Translations under genes and position numbers: made by a program
Part shown: positions 51,174 to 60,193 of the stretch, in pieces
How the letters are laid out: each line of letters starts with the position of its first letter
Position numbering within the stretch: position 1 is the stretch's first letter
Notes under the pieces: model-generated
What the model was told of the DNA's origin: nothing
The model's database searches: none
The model's input: only the letters and a program-made list of their open reading frames with translations
Assembly (NCBI GenBank): GCA_021827705.1
Contig: JAKAUQ010000017.1
Location: 1 to 61,995, forward strand
Length of the DNA stretch: 61,995 bases
Reading direction: 5' to 3'
Origin: Actinomycetes bacterium
GTDB lineage: Bacteria > Actinomycetota > Acidimicrobiia > Acidimicrobiales > RAAP-2

Positions 51174-52305
51174 GGCCGAGGCGGCGCAGCGGGAGGCTCT
51201 GGCAACGCTCGACGAGCTCGAGCGTCGCTGGGAGGCGGCCGCGAACTATCTGCACATCGCCGAGCACCGCGAGCGCGCGAACCAGCTGAGCCAGGAGGCG
51301 GCGTCACCGGACCTGTGGGGCGACGTCGACCACGCCCGCGAGGTGACCAAGGAGCTCGGGCGTCTGAGCAGCCAGCTCGAGTCCTTCGACGGCTTGCGCC
51401 GCGCCCTCGACGACTGCGCCGTCCTGGCCGAGTTCTCGGGCCAGGCCCTGGCCGACGGTGGGGCCGACTGGTCTCTGCTCGACGAACTGCGCGAGGCGAT
51501 TGGCCGTCTCGAGGCGGACCTCACCGCCTTGGAGACCCAGAGCCTGCTCAGCGGCCCCTACGACGAGAACGATGCCATTGCTGAGCTCCACGCCGGGGCG
51601 GGCGGGACCGACGCCCAGGACTGGACCGAGATGCTGCTGCGCATGTACGCGCGCTGGGCCGAGCGTCGCGGGTTCGGCGTCGAGATCGATGAGGTGACCG
51701 AGGGCCAGGAGGCCGGGCTGCTCTCGGCGACCATCATCGTCAAGGGGCCCTTCGCCTACGGCTGGCTCTCGGCCGAGCGCGGCGTGCACCGACTGGTGCG
51801 CATCAGCCCCTTCGACTCCCAGGCCCGACGCCAGACGAGCTTCGCCAGTCTCGAGGTCACGCCGTTGCTGCCCGATGACTCCCACGAGGTGGAGATCGAC
51901 GAGCGCGACCTGCGCATTGACACGTACCGCTCCTCGGGCGCCGGGGGCCAGCACGTGAACAAGACGGACTCGGCGATTCGCATCACGCACCTGCCCACGG
52001 GGCTGGTGGTCAGCTGCCAGAACGAGCGCAGCCAGCACCAGAACCGGGCCCGGGCGATGCAGATCCTGGCCGCCAAGCTGGCCGAGCGCGCTCGGGCCGA
52101 GCGCCAGGCTGCGATGGACACCCTGACCGGCGAGCGGGCCGACAACGCGTGGGGGTCCCAGATCCGCTCCTACGTCCAAGCGCCGTACCAGCTGGTCAAG
52201 GACCACCGCACCGAGGTCGAGACCGGCAACGTGGACGCCGTCTTGGATGGTGACATCGACGCGTTCATGGAGGCCGAGCTACGCCGACAGCGGACCCACC
52301 GGTGA
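51160..52305 (+). CDS. prfB: Peptide chain release factor 2
   Basis: A 381-residue class I release factor. The codon-recognition tripeptide is SPF ('[15 protein letters not shown]'), specific for UGA/UAA, and the peptidyl-hydrolysis motif is '[17 protein letters not shown]' with GGQ. The length is slightly above E. coli RF2 (365). No in-frame UGA or shifty CUUUGA site occurs near codon 25, so the autoregulatory frameshift known from other bacteria is absent. Its ATG lies inside the secA 3' end, so translation is coupled. Confidence 0.95.
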   Translation: MADPKAEAAQREALATLDELERRWEAAANYLHIAEHRERANQLSQEAASPDLWGDVDHAREVTKELGRLSSQLESFDGLRRALDDCAVLAEFSGQALADGGADWSLLDELREAIGRLEADLTALETQSLLSGPYDENDAIAELHAGAGGTDAQDWTEMLLRMYARWAERRGFGVEIDEVTEGQEAGLLSATIIVKGPFAYGWLSAERGVHRLVRISPFDSQARRQTSFASLEVTPLLPDDSHEVEIDERDLRIDTYRSSGAGGQHVNKTDSAIRITHLPTGLVVSCQNERSQHQNRARAMQILAAKLAERARAERQAAMDTLTGERADNAWGSQIRSYVQAPYQLVKDHRTEVETGNVDAVLDGDIDAFMEAELRRQRTHR

Positions 52306-52335
52306 GCTGGGGCGCCGCCCGGACGCACTGTCCAG

Positions 52336-52341
52336 TAGGCT
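52336..52341 (+). promoter_or_regulatory. -10 element TAGGCT upstream of ftsE
   Basis: TAGGCT lies 55 nt before the GTG of ftsE; the leader contains GAGGGGG 8 nt before the start. It marks ftsEX as a unit separate from prfB. Confidence 0.45.
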
Positions 52342-52396
52342 GGTCCCCGTTCCGTCGCCAGACGGGCCGTCGAGGTCGACCCGAGGGGGTGCAGTC

Positions 52397-53098
52397 GTGA
52401 TCCGCTTCGAGCACGTCTCGAAGACCTACAAGAACGGGACCGTGGCCCTGCGCGACGTGTCGCTGAACATCGACAAGGGGGAGTTCGTCTTCCTCGTCGG
52501 GGCCTCGGGATCGGGCAAGACCACCTTCTTGCGCCTGCTGCTGCGTGAGGAGCTGCCCGATCGCGGGCGGATCCTCGAGGCGGGCCGTGACGTCTCCAAG
52601 GTGTCGTCGTGGCGCGTTCCCTACCTGCGTCGCAACATCGGCTGCATCTTCCAGGACTTTCGCCTGCTGCCCAACAAAACCGTCTTCGAGAATGTGGCCT
52701 TCGCCCTGGAGGTCATTGGGCGACCCCGCACCACAATCGACTCGCAGGTGCCCCAGATCCTCGACCTGGTCGGCCTGACCGAGAAGGCGGGCAACCGACC
52801 CAGCGAGCTCTCGGGGGGCGAGCAACAGCGCGTCGCCATTGCCCGGGCCTTCGTCAACCGCCCTCTGATCCTGCTGGCCGACGAGCCCACGGGCAACCTG
52901 GACCCGTCCAACTCCGAAACCATCATGGCGCTGCTGGAGCGGATCAACCGCACCGGGACCACGGTGGTGATGGCCACCCACGACAAGGCGCTGGTGGACC
53001 GCATGCGGCGCCGGGTCATCGAGCTCGATCACGGCGAGATCGTGCGCGACCAGGTGCGGGGCGTCTACGGGATCGACGAGCCCATCGGAGGCCGATGA
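52397..53098 (+). CDS. ftsE: Cell division ABC ATPase FtsE
   Basis: A 233-residue ABC ATPase: '[17 protein letters not shown]' start, Walker A '[11 protein letters not shown]', '[20 protein letters not shown]' Q-loop (the 'FQDF-LL' form is characteristic of FtsE), signature '[14 protein letters not shown]', Walker B '[12 protein letters not shown]' and switch His in 'MATHDKALV'. With FtsX it transmits cell-cycle signals to periplasmic or extracellular wall hydrolases; the coiled-coil NlpC/P60 enzyme encoded at 5825-6919 is of the class such complexes control. It overlaps ftsX by 4 bp. Confidence 0.95.
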   Translation: MIRFEHVSKTYKNGTVALRDVSLNIDKGEFVFLVGASGSGKTTFLRLLLREELPDRGRILEAGRDVSKVSSWRVPYLRRNIGCIFQDFRLLPNKTVFENVAFALEVIGRPRTTIDSQVPQILDLVGLTEKAGNRPSELSGGEQQRVAIARAFVNRPLILLADEPTGNLDPSNSETIMALLERINRTGTTVVMATHDKALVDRMRRRVIELDHGEIVRDQVRGVYGIDEPIGGR

Positions 53099-53952
53099 TG
53101 CGGGTCTACCTTCGCTACGCCATCCGTGAGACGCTGAGCAACCTGTGGCGCAACCGCCTCATGACGATCGCGGCGGTGCTCACCGTCGCGGTCTCCCTGT
53201 CCTTGGTGGGAGCGGCGCTGCTGCTCAAGCAGAGTGCCGCCCAGGCGTCGGCCCAGTGGCAGCAGGGCACGCGGGTCACGGTGTGGATGGAGCCCGCGGC
53301 GACCGGCAGCGAGTTGGGCAACGTGCGCTCGCAGCTCGAGAGCCTGCCCATCGTCAAGGACTGCGTCTACTACTCCCAGACCCGGGACTACCAGGAGGCC
53401 AAGAAGATCCTCCCCGTCGTCCAGTGGTCGGTCCTCAAGGTCAGTGACGTCCCGTCGTCGTTCCGCTGCATCCCCACCGTGCCGTCGGACGCCTTCGTGG
53501 TCGAGTCGACCTTCGCCAACCAGCCCGGTGTCTACATGGTGACCGCTCCCGAGCAGCAGATCCGCGAGATGAATCGGGCGATCCGCATCCTTCAGATCGT
53601 GTTCCTAGTGCTGGCCGCGGTGCTGCTGCTCTCGGCCACGGTCCTGATCTTGAACACCATCCGCATGGCGATCTTCGCCCGGCGGCGGGAGGTGTCGGTG
53701 ATGAAGCTCGTCGGGGCGACGAACTGGTTCATCCGGATCCCCTACATGACCGAGGGGTTCATCCAGGGGCTACTCGGCTCGGTCGTCGCCATCGGCGCGG
53801 TCACGGCCCTGCACACGTGGTATCCGCTGCATAACGAGTTCGCCTTGTCCACCGGCGCCCTGATGGGCACCAACGCGGTCGTGCTGATCGTCGGGGTCCT
53901 GATCGGAACGGTCGGCTCCGGCCTGGCGATCCGCCGATTCCTGGACGTCTAG
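53095..53952 (+). CDS. ftsX: Cell division permease-like protein FtsX
   Basis: A 285-residue membrane protein: cytoplasmic start '[20 protein letters not shown]' , one helix (about 22-45), an extracellular domain (about 46-165) with 'VTVWMEP', '[20 protein letters not shown]' (a Cys here pairs potentially with that in 'SFRCIPTVP'), then three helices (about 172-195, 220-240, 255-278) with '[20 protein letters not shown]' between. This is the FtsX layout of actinobacteria. Start overlaps the ftsE stop as ATGA. The stop shares CTAG with the convergent msrB stop. Confidence 0.93.
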   Translation: MMRVYLRYAIRETLSNLWRNRLMTIAAVLTVAVSLSLVGAALLLKQSAAQASAQWQQGTRVTVWMEPAATGSELGNVRSQLESLPIVKDCVYYSQTRDYQEAKKILPVVQWSVLKVSDVPSSFRCIPTVPSDAFVVESTFANQPGVYMVTAPEQQIREMNRAIRILQIVFLVLAAVLLLSATVLILNTIRMAIFARRREVSVMKLVGATNWFIRIPYMTEGFIQGLLGSVVAIGAVTALHTWYPLHNEFALSTGALMGTNAVVLIVGVLIGTVGSGLAIRRFLDV

Positions 53953-54353
53953 CTGGCGGGGCTCTCGGGCTCGAAGTTCAGGGCCAGAGAGTTGACGCAG
54001 TAGCGCAGGCCGGTGTCCGTGGGCCCGTCGTCGAACACGTGGCCCAGATGGCCGCCGCAGGATGCGCAGAGGATCTCGGTGCGCACGCGCCCGAGGGAGG
54101 TGTCGCGGCGCTCCACGATGGACCCGTCCTCGCAGCGGTCAAAGCTCGGCCACCCGCAGCCGGCGTCGAACTTGCGCTCGGAGGCAAACAGCCGCTGACC
54201 GCAGCCCGCGCACCGGTAGACGCCATCGTCGTCCAGGGTCAAGAGGCTGCCCGAGAACGGAGCCTCAGTGGCCGCCTGACGCAGGACGGCGAATCGTTCG
54301 GGATCCAGGACCTGGCGCCACTCCTCGAGACTGCGTTGCACGGGGAAGTCCAT
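53949..54353 (-). CDS. msrB: Peptide methionine-(R)-S-oxide reductase MsrB
   Basis: A 134-residue MsrB. Zinc cysteines are in 'YRCAGCGQRLF' and 'LCASCGGHLGHVF', the catalytic Cys in 'RYCVNSLALNF', and the substrate pocket in 'GCGWPSFDRC', where an extra Cys occupies the position before G-W-P-S-F and could act as resolving residue. It repairs R-methionine sulfoxide in proteins. The start is taken as ATG 54353 because TACGGT ends 6 nt before it; a GTG one codon earlier is possible. Confidence 0.94.
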   Translation of the reverse strand: MDFPVQRSLEEWRQVLDPERFAVLRQAATEAPFSGSLLTLDDDGVYRCAGCGQRLFASERKFDAGCGWPSFDRCEDGSIVERRDTSLGRVRTEILCASCGGHLGHVFDDGPTDTGLRYCVNSLALNFEPESPAS

Positions 54354-54359
54354 CACGCC

Positions 54360-54365
54360 ACCGTA
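54360..54365 (-). promoter_or_regulatory. -10 element TACGGT, leaderless start of msrB
   Basis: TACGGT (minus strand), then GGCGTG, then ATG 54353. It selects ATG over the preceding GTG. Confidence 0.5.
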
Positions 54366-54374
54366 GCGTCGAGG

Positions 54375-56300
54375 CTAGGACTCGTAGCCGGTCCGGGGGG
54401 ACTCGGGGAGTCGGCGGGCGAACTCGGGCTCGTCGCGCAGCATGCGGGTGAACGCCTCGGCCAGCCCGGCGGGATCGAGTCCGAGGTCCGCGAGCAGCCT
54501 GTCGGGTCGGTCGTGGCGCAAGTAGGCGCGCGGGACACCCAGGATCCGCGTGAGCGGGAAGGGCAGTTCGCGCTCCTGGGCACGCTCGCGAACAGCCGAG
54601 ACCATGAAGGTGCCAGCGCCGCCGTGGCGCGTGCCATCCTCGACGGTGATGACGCGGTGGTGATCGAGCGCGTCGTCGATCATGCCCGGATCCGGGGGTA
54701 GCACGCGCACGTCGTAGAGGGTCACTCCCGAGGCGTCGGTCATGCGGTCGAGGGCCGCGTAGGCCGCTGGAGCCATCTTGCCCACCGCGAGCACGCACAG
54801 CTCGCCGGATCCGCGCGCGACCAGGCGGGCCTGGCGACCCTCGCCGACGCGTCCGTCGAAGGGCGCGGGAAGGGTCTTGGGAAAGCGCAGTGCCGTAGGC
54901 GAGGCCAGCGAGAGGGCGGTGGCGAGCATTCCGGGAATCTCCTCGGCGCTCGAGGGGGCGAACACCGTGATGTTGGGGATCGACAGGCACAGGGCCATGT
55001 CCAAGATGCCGTGGTGGCTGGGCCCGTCGTCGCCGGTGATGCCGGCGCGGTCGAAGACGAACACCACCGGCAGGTTCAGCAGCCCGACGTCGAGATGCGC
55101 CTGGTCGAAGGCGCGGCTGAAGAAGGTCGCGTAGACCGCGACGACGGGCTTCAGGCCCCCCATGGCCATGCCGGCGGCAGCGGTCACCGCATGCTGCTCG
55201 GCGATGCCCACGTCGAAGAACCGATGGGGGAAGCGCTGCTGGAACTGCAGAAGGCCCGTGGGACCGGCCATGGCCGCGGTGAGCGCGACGATGCGGTCGT
55301 CGATGTCGGCCATAGTCACCAGCGCGTCGGAGAAGGCCTGCGTGAAGGACTGGGGGACGACGTCCTCCTCGTTGAGGCGGGGGGGCAGCTTGAAGTCGTG
55401 CATGCGCAGCGAGTCGGTGACCGCCGGCTCGTAGCCCCGGCCCTTCTGGGTGAGCACGTGGACCAAGATGGGGCCATCCCAATCCGCCGCGCTGCGCAGG
55501 ATCGGCTCCAGGGCCGCGATGTTGTGACCGTCGATGGGCCCGACGTAGCGGACGCCCAGGGTCTCGAAGAATGTGCGGGGAGTGACCATCTCGCGCATCA
55601 CCGATGTGAAGCTGTCGATGCTGCGGTCGGCCGCACTGCCCAGGCCCGGCACGCCGCGCACCAGTCGCCGCAGGCGATCGCGCCAGGTCAGGTACGTCTT
55701 GTTGAGTCTCAGCGCCGTCAGCGACGCCGACAGGCGCGAGACGGTCGGCGCGTAGCTGCGACCGTTGTCATTGAGGACGATCACCACGCGTTGGTTGGCG
55801 TGACCCAGGTTGTTGAGCGCCTCGAAGGCCATGCCGCCGGTGAGAGAACCGTCGCCCACGACGGCGACGACGTGGCGGTCGCCGCCGCGCCCGGCCAGTT
55901 GGCGGCGACGCTCGAGGGCGACCGACAGGCCGTGGGCGTAGGAGAGGGCCGTCGAGGCGTGGGACGACTCGATCCAGTCGTGGGAGCTCTCGGAGCGGCT
56001 CGGGTAGCCTGACAGCCCCCCGCGCTGGCGCAGGCGGGAGAAGTCGTGCTGGCGACCCGTGAGGATCTTGTGGACGTAGGCCTGGTGGCCGGTGTCGAAG
56101 AGGATCACGTCGTCGGGGGAGTGGAAGACGCGATGCAGGGCGATGGTCAGCTCGACCACACCGAGGTTGGAGCCCAGATGCCCCCCGGTCGACGTCACCG
56201 TGTCGATGATGAGTGTCCGGATCTCGGCACTGAGCTGGTTCAGTTCGGCGTAGGAGAGTCCGCGCAGGTCATCGGGGGATGCGATCGACGGCAGAATCAC
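54375..56300 (-). CDS. dxs: 1-deoxy-D-xylulose-5-phosphate synthase
   Basis: A 641-residue thiamine-diphosphate enzyme. 'ILPSIASPDDLRGLSYAEL' is the DXS N-terminus, 'TGGHLGSNLGVVELTIALH' and 'DTGHQAYVHKILTGR' contact substrate and ThDP, 'VVGDGSLTGGMAFEALNN' is the G-D-G metal-ThDP motif, 'RFFDVGIAEQHAVTAAAGMA' has the catalytic Glu, and 'RAGITGDDGPSHHGILDMAL' the phosphate-binding region. It condenses pyruvate and glyceraldehyde-3-phosphate for the MEP isoprenoid pathway. GTG 56300 is chosen because TAATGT ends 7 nt upstream; GTG 56309 lies next to that box and the longer frame to 56414 is unlikely. Confidence 0.95.
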   Translation of the reverse strand: MILPSIASPDDLRGLSYAELNQLSAEIRTLIIDTVTSTGGHLGSNLGVVELTIALHRVFHSPDDVILFDTGHQAYVHKILTGRQHDFSRLRQRGGLSGYPSRSESSHDWIESSHASTALSYAHGLSVALERRRQLAGRGGDRHVVAVVGDGSLTGGMAFEALNNLGHANQRVVIVLNDNGRSYAPTVSRLSASLTALRLNKTYLTWRDRLRRLVRGVPGLGSAADRSIDSFTSVMREMVTPRTFFETLGVRYVGPIDGHNIAALEPILRSAADWDGPILVHVLTQKGRGYEPAVTDSLRMHDFKLPPRLNEEDVVPQSFTQAFSDALVTMADIDDRIVALTAAMAGPTGLLQFQQRFPHRFFDVGIAEQHAVTAAAGMAMGGLKPVVAVYATFFSRAFDQAHLDVGLLNLPVVFVFDRAGITGDDGPSHHGILDMALCLSIPNITVFAPSSAEEIPGMLATALSLASPTALRFPKTLPAPFDGRVGEGRQARLVARGSGELCVLAVGKMAPAAYAALDRMTDASGVTLYDVRVLPPDPGMIDDALDHHRVITVEDGTRHGGAGTFMVSAVRERAQERELPFPLTRILGVPRAYLRHDRPDRLLADLGLDPAGLAEAFTRMLRDEPEFARRLPESPRTGYES

Positions 56301-56307
56301 CAGATCC

Positions 56308-56313
56308 ACATTA
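56308..56313 (-). promoter_or_regulatory. -10 element TAATGT, leaderless start of dxs
   Basis: TAATGT (minus strand), then GGATCTG, then GTG 56300. Confidence 0.5.
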
Positions 56314-56343
56314 CCGGTGGGTTTCGGGGGGTGGGTGCCTCGG

Positions 56344-56547
56344 TCAGTCGGCCGATGAGGTGGACTTCGCGGTACGGCTGTCAGTCTTGTAGAAGCCGCT
56401 TCCCTTGAAGACAATGCCCACCGAGGAGATCACCTTGCGCACGGGGCTGCCACAGCGCGGGCACGTGGTCAGTTCCGGATCCGAGAAGTGTCGCACCATC
56501 TCGAATCGGTCGCGGCACTTCTCACACTCATACTCGTACGTCGGCAT
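56344..56547 (-). CDS. FmdB-like zinc-ribbon regulator
   Basis: A 67-residue protein. 'MPTYEYECEKCRDRFEM' is the FmdB/Rv0991-type opening; C8, C11, C29 and C32 form the zinc ribbon ('CEKC', 'CPRC'), followed by 'RKVISSVGIVFKGSGFYKTD', a conserved tail. Rv0991-like relatives have been linked to chaperone function under oxidative conditions and FmdB to amidase regulation; the role here is unknown. GGGAG lies 12 nt before the ATG and TACACT (56583-56588, minus strand) is a possible -10 box. Confidence 0.88.
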   Translation of the reverse strand: MPTYEYECEKCRDRFEMVRHFSDPELTTCPRCGSPVRKVISSVGIVFKGSGFYKTDSRTAKSTSSAD

Positions 56548-56619
56548 CGATGCGAACTCCCAGATTCCAAGACGTTTTAGCCAGTGTACCGGGCCCCGGG
56601 AGCGCTCGGACGGCCCCGG

Positions 56620-56625
56620 TAGCAT
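56620..56625 (+). promoter_or_regulatory. -10 element TAGCAT, leaderless start of moaC
   Basis: TAGCAT, then GGCGCC, then GTG 56632. Confidence 0.55.
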
Positions 56626-56631
56626 GGCGCC

Positions 56632-57126
56632 GTGGACGAATTCTCGCCGCCGCGCCGGATCGCCCGGGAGGGCTCGCTGCCCCGCGATCTGAGCCCCGGC
56701 GACGCGACCGTCCGGCGGGCGCTGGCTCGCGGGCGCGTGAGCATGCAGTCGACGACCACCGCTGCTGTGGCGACCAACGCGGTGGGCAAGGGCGACGTCT
56801 TGGCCACCGCGCGCGTGGCGGGAATCCAGGCCGCCAAGCGCGCGGCGGACCTGCTGCCGATGGCGCACCCGGTGCTGGTGGGCAACGTCTACGTGAACTT
56901 CACCGTCGGCGACACCGACATCGTGGTGGAGGCCAGCGTCGACGCGGTGGACCGGACGGGCGTGGAGATGGAGGCGCTGGTCGCCGTCTCGGTGGCGGCG
57001 CTCACGATCTACGACATGTGCAAGTCGATCGACCGCACCATGGCGATTCACGACATCGCGCTGTGGGAGAAGTCGGGGGGACGCTCGGGACTCTGGCGCC
57101 GCGACGGCGGCGCCGACGCGACGTGA
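56632..57126 (+). CDS. moaC: Cyclic pyranopterin monophosphate synthase MoaC
   Basis: A 164-residue MoaC. 'AVGKGDVLATARVAGIQAAK' (49-68, catalytic Lys), 'LLPMAHPVLV' (substrate His-Pro), 'DRTGVEMEALVAVSVAALTI' (103-122), 'YDMCKSID' and 'EKSGGRSG' (second Lys) are all conserved. It completes formation of cPMP from the MoaA product in molybdopterin synthesis. The N-terminal 25 residues are less conserved; the GTG start is fixed by a TAGCAT box. The other mo genes are not here apart from the rhodanese-MoeB fusion at 39653. Confidence 0.95.
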   Translation: MDEFSPPRRIAREGSLPRDLSPGDATVRRALARGRVSMQSTTTAAVATNAVGKGDVLATARVAGIQAAKRAADLLPMAHPVLVGNVYVNFTVGDTDIVVEASVDAVDRTGVEMEALVAVSVAALTIYDMCKSIDRTMAIHDIALWEKSGGRSGLWRRDGGADAT

Positions 57127-57190
57127 CGGTCACGGCGCCGTCCTCGAGCCGGGCCGGGCGGCCCGGTCGCGGCGAGGAGGGGTCCGGGCG

Positions 57191-59125
57191 ATGAGCGTTC
57201 GCAGCAGCGTCGAGGAGAGCCGCGAGCGCCTGGTGGCTCTGACCCTGCTCTTGCAGAGTGCGTCGCGGGAGCGCCCCCTCTCCCAGGAGACCATCGTCAC
57301 CGAGTTACTCATCGACGAGTATCCCCAGCGTGGTCGCTCACCGCGCAAGGTGCGCGCCTACGAGGGATCGCCGGTGGCCGTGCGCCAGAAGTTCGAGCGT
57401 GACAAGGTGCGGATCCGCGAGCTGGGATGGCAGATCGAGACGATCGCGCTGCCCGAGGGCGGTGTTGGCTACTGGATCGACGCCGACAGCGTGATGGCGC
57501 CGGTGCTGCACTGGGACGAGGAGGAGCGCCGCGTCATCCAGCTGGCGCTTCGTCTCTACGGGTTCGGTGCCTCGGGGGCGTTCAGCCTCTTCAACGAGGG
57601 TCCCGGGGCCGACAGCGGGCTCGAGGACACCACGTACCTCACACCCATCCTGCGCGCCGTGCGGCTCCGCCGCGTTGTGAGCTTTGACTACCACTCCTCG
57701 GCCAACCGGACCCGCGTCGTCGAGCCGCTGGTCATCGGGCTCTTCCACGGCGCGGTGTACGTGGTCGCGCGGGTGCACGGATCCAGCGAGGTCAAGGGCT
57801 ACCGCCTCACACGCATGACGTCGATGCCGCACGTCAGCGACGAGACCTTCGAGGTCGACGAGGACCTGGCGGCGGCGGCCCGGGCTTGGCGCCCCGAGTT
57901 CGGGGCGACGCCCTCGCCGGTGCGCGCGCAGTTCACGACGAGCGAGAACTATGCGCGGCTGATCGCCCGCCAGTTCGATGGTGCCCACCTGCACGCGCGT
58001 CCGACGGGCGAGGTGGACGTGGCCCTGACCTTCGAAAGCCTGCGCGCAGCCCTGCGCTTCGCTTTGCGGGCCGGCGATCGTGTTCGGGTGCGGGCACCCA
58101 AGGTTCTGCGGCGCACGCTGCGTGACTGGCTGGAGCGAGTCAATGCGGGCCCCGTTCCCGAGGTGGGCGAGATCGTCTTCGAGGCGCCGACTTCTGACAG
58201 CACGCTCGGCCAGGCGTTGCGACTCTTGCACATGGTGCACCACGCACCCGAGGGTGTCCGGCTCAGCTCGCTCGCCCAGCGCTCGGGGATGGCGCCAGAG
58301 GTCGTGCGCCACATCATGGACCGCCTGGTGACCTTCGAGCCCCTCCACGGGGACTACGGCTTCCCCGCCCACGTGATCAAGGAGTGTGACGACTGGGAGC
58401 ACGAGGACACCGAGGACGCCCTCTACCTTCCCGAGGAGGTCGTCACCGGGACGCCACCGCTGCCGGCACTTACGTGGCGGGACCTCTTCGAGATCAACAT
58501 CGCATTGCGCGAGGCTCTGGCCATCCACGACGATCCGGCCGTGCGGGCGGTGATCGACAAGATCGAGGGACTCGCCCAGCACTGGGTGCAGATGGAGGAG
58601 ATCGTCGCCGACGAGGTTGAGGTCCAGGTGCAGGAGGCGACCCAAAGACACCAGAGGCTGAAGATCCGCTACGTCTCGGGCACCACCGGCGAGACCACGG
58701 ATCGCACTATCGAGCCTCGGGAGGTGCGCTTCCTTAACGGTCACGCCTACACCCGCGCCTACTGCCTCACCAGCGTCGCGTGGCGCACGTTCCGCATCGA
58801 TCGCATCGTCGCGGTCCTGGCCAGCTCGACGGCCGACGAGGTCCGGCCACCAGATAGCGTGTCCAACTGGCTCACCCAGGTGGGCGACGTGGGCGAGGAC
58901 GTCGTCGTCCTGGTGCAGGCCTCGTCACGCTGGCTGTTCGAGGCGCTGCCGCGCGTGCAGTGGCGCGCCCTGGGAGATGGTCGGCATCTCGTTCGCCTGC
59001 GAGTGGCCAACGAGTCCTTCCTAGACCAGCTCATGGTCGAGGCCGGAGCTGGAGCGGTCGTGGTCACCCCGCGATTCCGTCAAGCGGGCCACGCCGTGGC
59101 CGCACGCATGCTCGCTGCGCTCTGA
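57191..59125 (+). CDS. pafBC: PafB-PafC fused WYL-domain transcriptional regulator
   Basis: A 644-residue protein made of two similar halves. Each has a helix-turn-helix/winged region (about 10-95 and 325-400) and a WYL domain (about 150-215: 'RVVSFDYHSSANRTRVVEPL'; and about 475-540: 'RLKIRYVSGTTGETTDRTIE'), followed by a C-terminal extension. This equals PafB plus PafC of mycobacteria, which form a heterodimeric activator of the LexA-independent DNA damage response; natural single-chain fusions are known from other actinobacteria. GAGGAGGGG precedes the ATG. Usually pafBC lies near proteasome genes and tatA; here the next gene is a relaxase, 30 bp away. Confidence 0.88.
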   Translation: MSVRSSVEESRERLVALTLLLQSASRERPLSQETIVTELLIDEYPQRGRSPRKVRAYEGSPVAVRQKFERDKVRIRELGWQIETIALPEGGVGYWIDADSVMAPVLHWDEEERRVIQLALRLYGFGASGAFSLFNEGPGADSGLEDTTYLTPILRAVRLRRVVSFDYHSSANRTRVVEPLVIGLFHGAVYVVARVHGSSEVKGYRLTRMTSMPHVSDETFEVDEDLAAAARAWRPEFGATPSPVRAQFTTSENYARLIARQFDGAHLHARPTGEVDVALTFESLRAALRFALRAGDRVRVRAPKVLRRTLRDWLERVNAGPVPEVGEIVFEAPTSDSTLGQALRLLHMVHHAPEGVRLSSLAQRSGMAPEVVRHIMDRLVTFEPLHGDYGFPAHVIKECDDWEHEDTEDALYLPEEVVTGTPPLPALTWRDLFEINIALREALAIHDDPAVRAVIDKIEGLAQHWVQMEEIVADEVEVQVQEATQRHQRLKIRYVSGTTGETTDRTIEPREVRFLNGHAYTRAYCLTSVAWRTFRIDRIVAVLASSTADEVRPPDSVSNWLTQVGDVGEDVVVLVQASSRWLFEALPRVQWRALGDGRHLVRLRVANESFLDQLMVEAGAGAVVVTPRFRQAGHAVAARMLAAL

Positions 59126-59155
59126 GCCAGCGACCGTTGGGTCGCGGAGGGATCC

Positions 59156-60193
59156 GTGATCCGACTGCTGGTGCGCAAGAGCCAGGACGTCTCGTACCTG
59201 GTACGCGATCGGGCCCAGGAGCTCGACGGGTGCCGGGACGCGGCCGGGTGGTGGTGGCGGGGCAGCGGCGATGCCGCGTCCGAGCGCGACGTGGCGGCGG
59301 TGCTGCGCACGTCGCCACGGTCCTCAGTCACGGGCTATGACCTGGTGTTCGCGGCGCCGCGCGCGGTCTCGATCCTGCTCGCCGTGGACCCCGAGTCATC
59401 GGGCGCGCTGGTGGAGGCGCAGCGGCGTGCCGTGGGCGGTGCGCTCGACTACCTCGAGCGCCGGGCCCTGGTGGTTCCGGTCACCCGGGACGGCGAGCGC
59501 TTCGGGGCCTCGGCAGCCTGGGAACGGGTCGTGGGCTTCACCCACGGGATCAACCGAGCGGGCGAGCCGCACCTGCACGACCACGTGCTCGTCGGGGCTC
59601 GCCCGGCGCAGCACCGCGGAGTGCTGGACAGTCGCGCGCTGCGCGTCCATCTCCCGGCGGCCGACGCTCTGTATCGCGCGGCCCTGCGCTTCGAGATCAA
59701 TGCCACGTCCTCGTGGCGCGTGTGGTCGCGTGGAGGAAGAGAACATGTCGCGGGAGTCGATGAGGGCTATCGAGCGCTGTGGCCGGGCCACGACGACCGG
59801 CGCGCCCCCAAGCAGCACTGGTCGCGTGAGGCGGCCGTGGCACGGTGGCGCAGCGAGAGGGAGAACCTGTGGCCGATCGGCACTCTCGAGCCGCCGCCCG
59901 CGACGGACTGGGACGCGCACGCCTACGCGGCCGCTTTCGAGGGGGCCCTGACGATCCACCGCGCGGACCTGGTCCGCGCGTGGGCCGACGCGTCCCCCTA
60001 CGGTGCCGCACCAGGAGCGGTCGACCGCGCGATTGACCTGCAGCACCCGGGGCGACGCTTCGAGCGTGGCCTCAGCCGCTACCAGTTCACACTGGACCAG
60101 GCGCGCTCGCCCGCGCTGACGGGACGGGCGCGCCCGGCGCTCCCTCAGCGCTCGCGCGACATCGGGCGCGAAGAGTGGTCACGGGTGCGGTAG
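59156..60193 (+). CDS. MobF/TrwC-type relaxase domain protein without helicase
   Basis: A 345-residue protein that corresponds to the relaxase domain only; conjugative TrwC/TraI proteins have about 970-1750 residues with a helicase. 'GYDLVFAAPRAVSILLAV' (60-77) is the family core strand and 'FTHGINRAGEPHLHDHVLVG' (128-147) holds the metal-binding three-His site (H130, H141, H143). A single N-terminal Tyr14 in 'DVSYLVRD' is the likely nicking residue; the second tyrosine pair of TrwC is missing. GTG follows GGAGGGATCC. It is 30 bp downstream of pafBC and overlaps the coupling-ATPase gene by 49 bp. It may nick DNA for transfer or act in repair. Confidence 0.85.
   Translation: MIRLLVRKSQDVSYLVRDRAQELDGCRDAAGWWWRGSGDAASERDVAAVLRTSPRSSVTGYDLVFAAPRAVSILLAVDPESSGALVEAQRRAVGGALDYLERRALVVPVTRDGERFGASAAWERVVGFTHGINRAGEPHLHDHVLVGARPAQHRGVLDSRALRVHLPAADALYRAALRFEINATSSWRVWSRGGREHVAGVDEGYRALWPGHDDRRAPKQHWSREAAVARWRSERENLWPIGTLEPPPATDWDAHAYAAAFEGALTIHRADLVRAWADASPYGAAPGAVDRAIDLQHPGRRFERGLSRYQFTLDQARSPALTGRARPALPQRSRDIGREEWSRVR

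Noticed and set aside
51160-51260. Programmed +1 frameshift in prfB
   Set aside because: The frame is continuous from ATG through the GGQ motif and no CUUUGA-type slip site occurs near codon 25.
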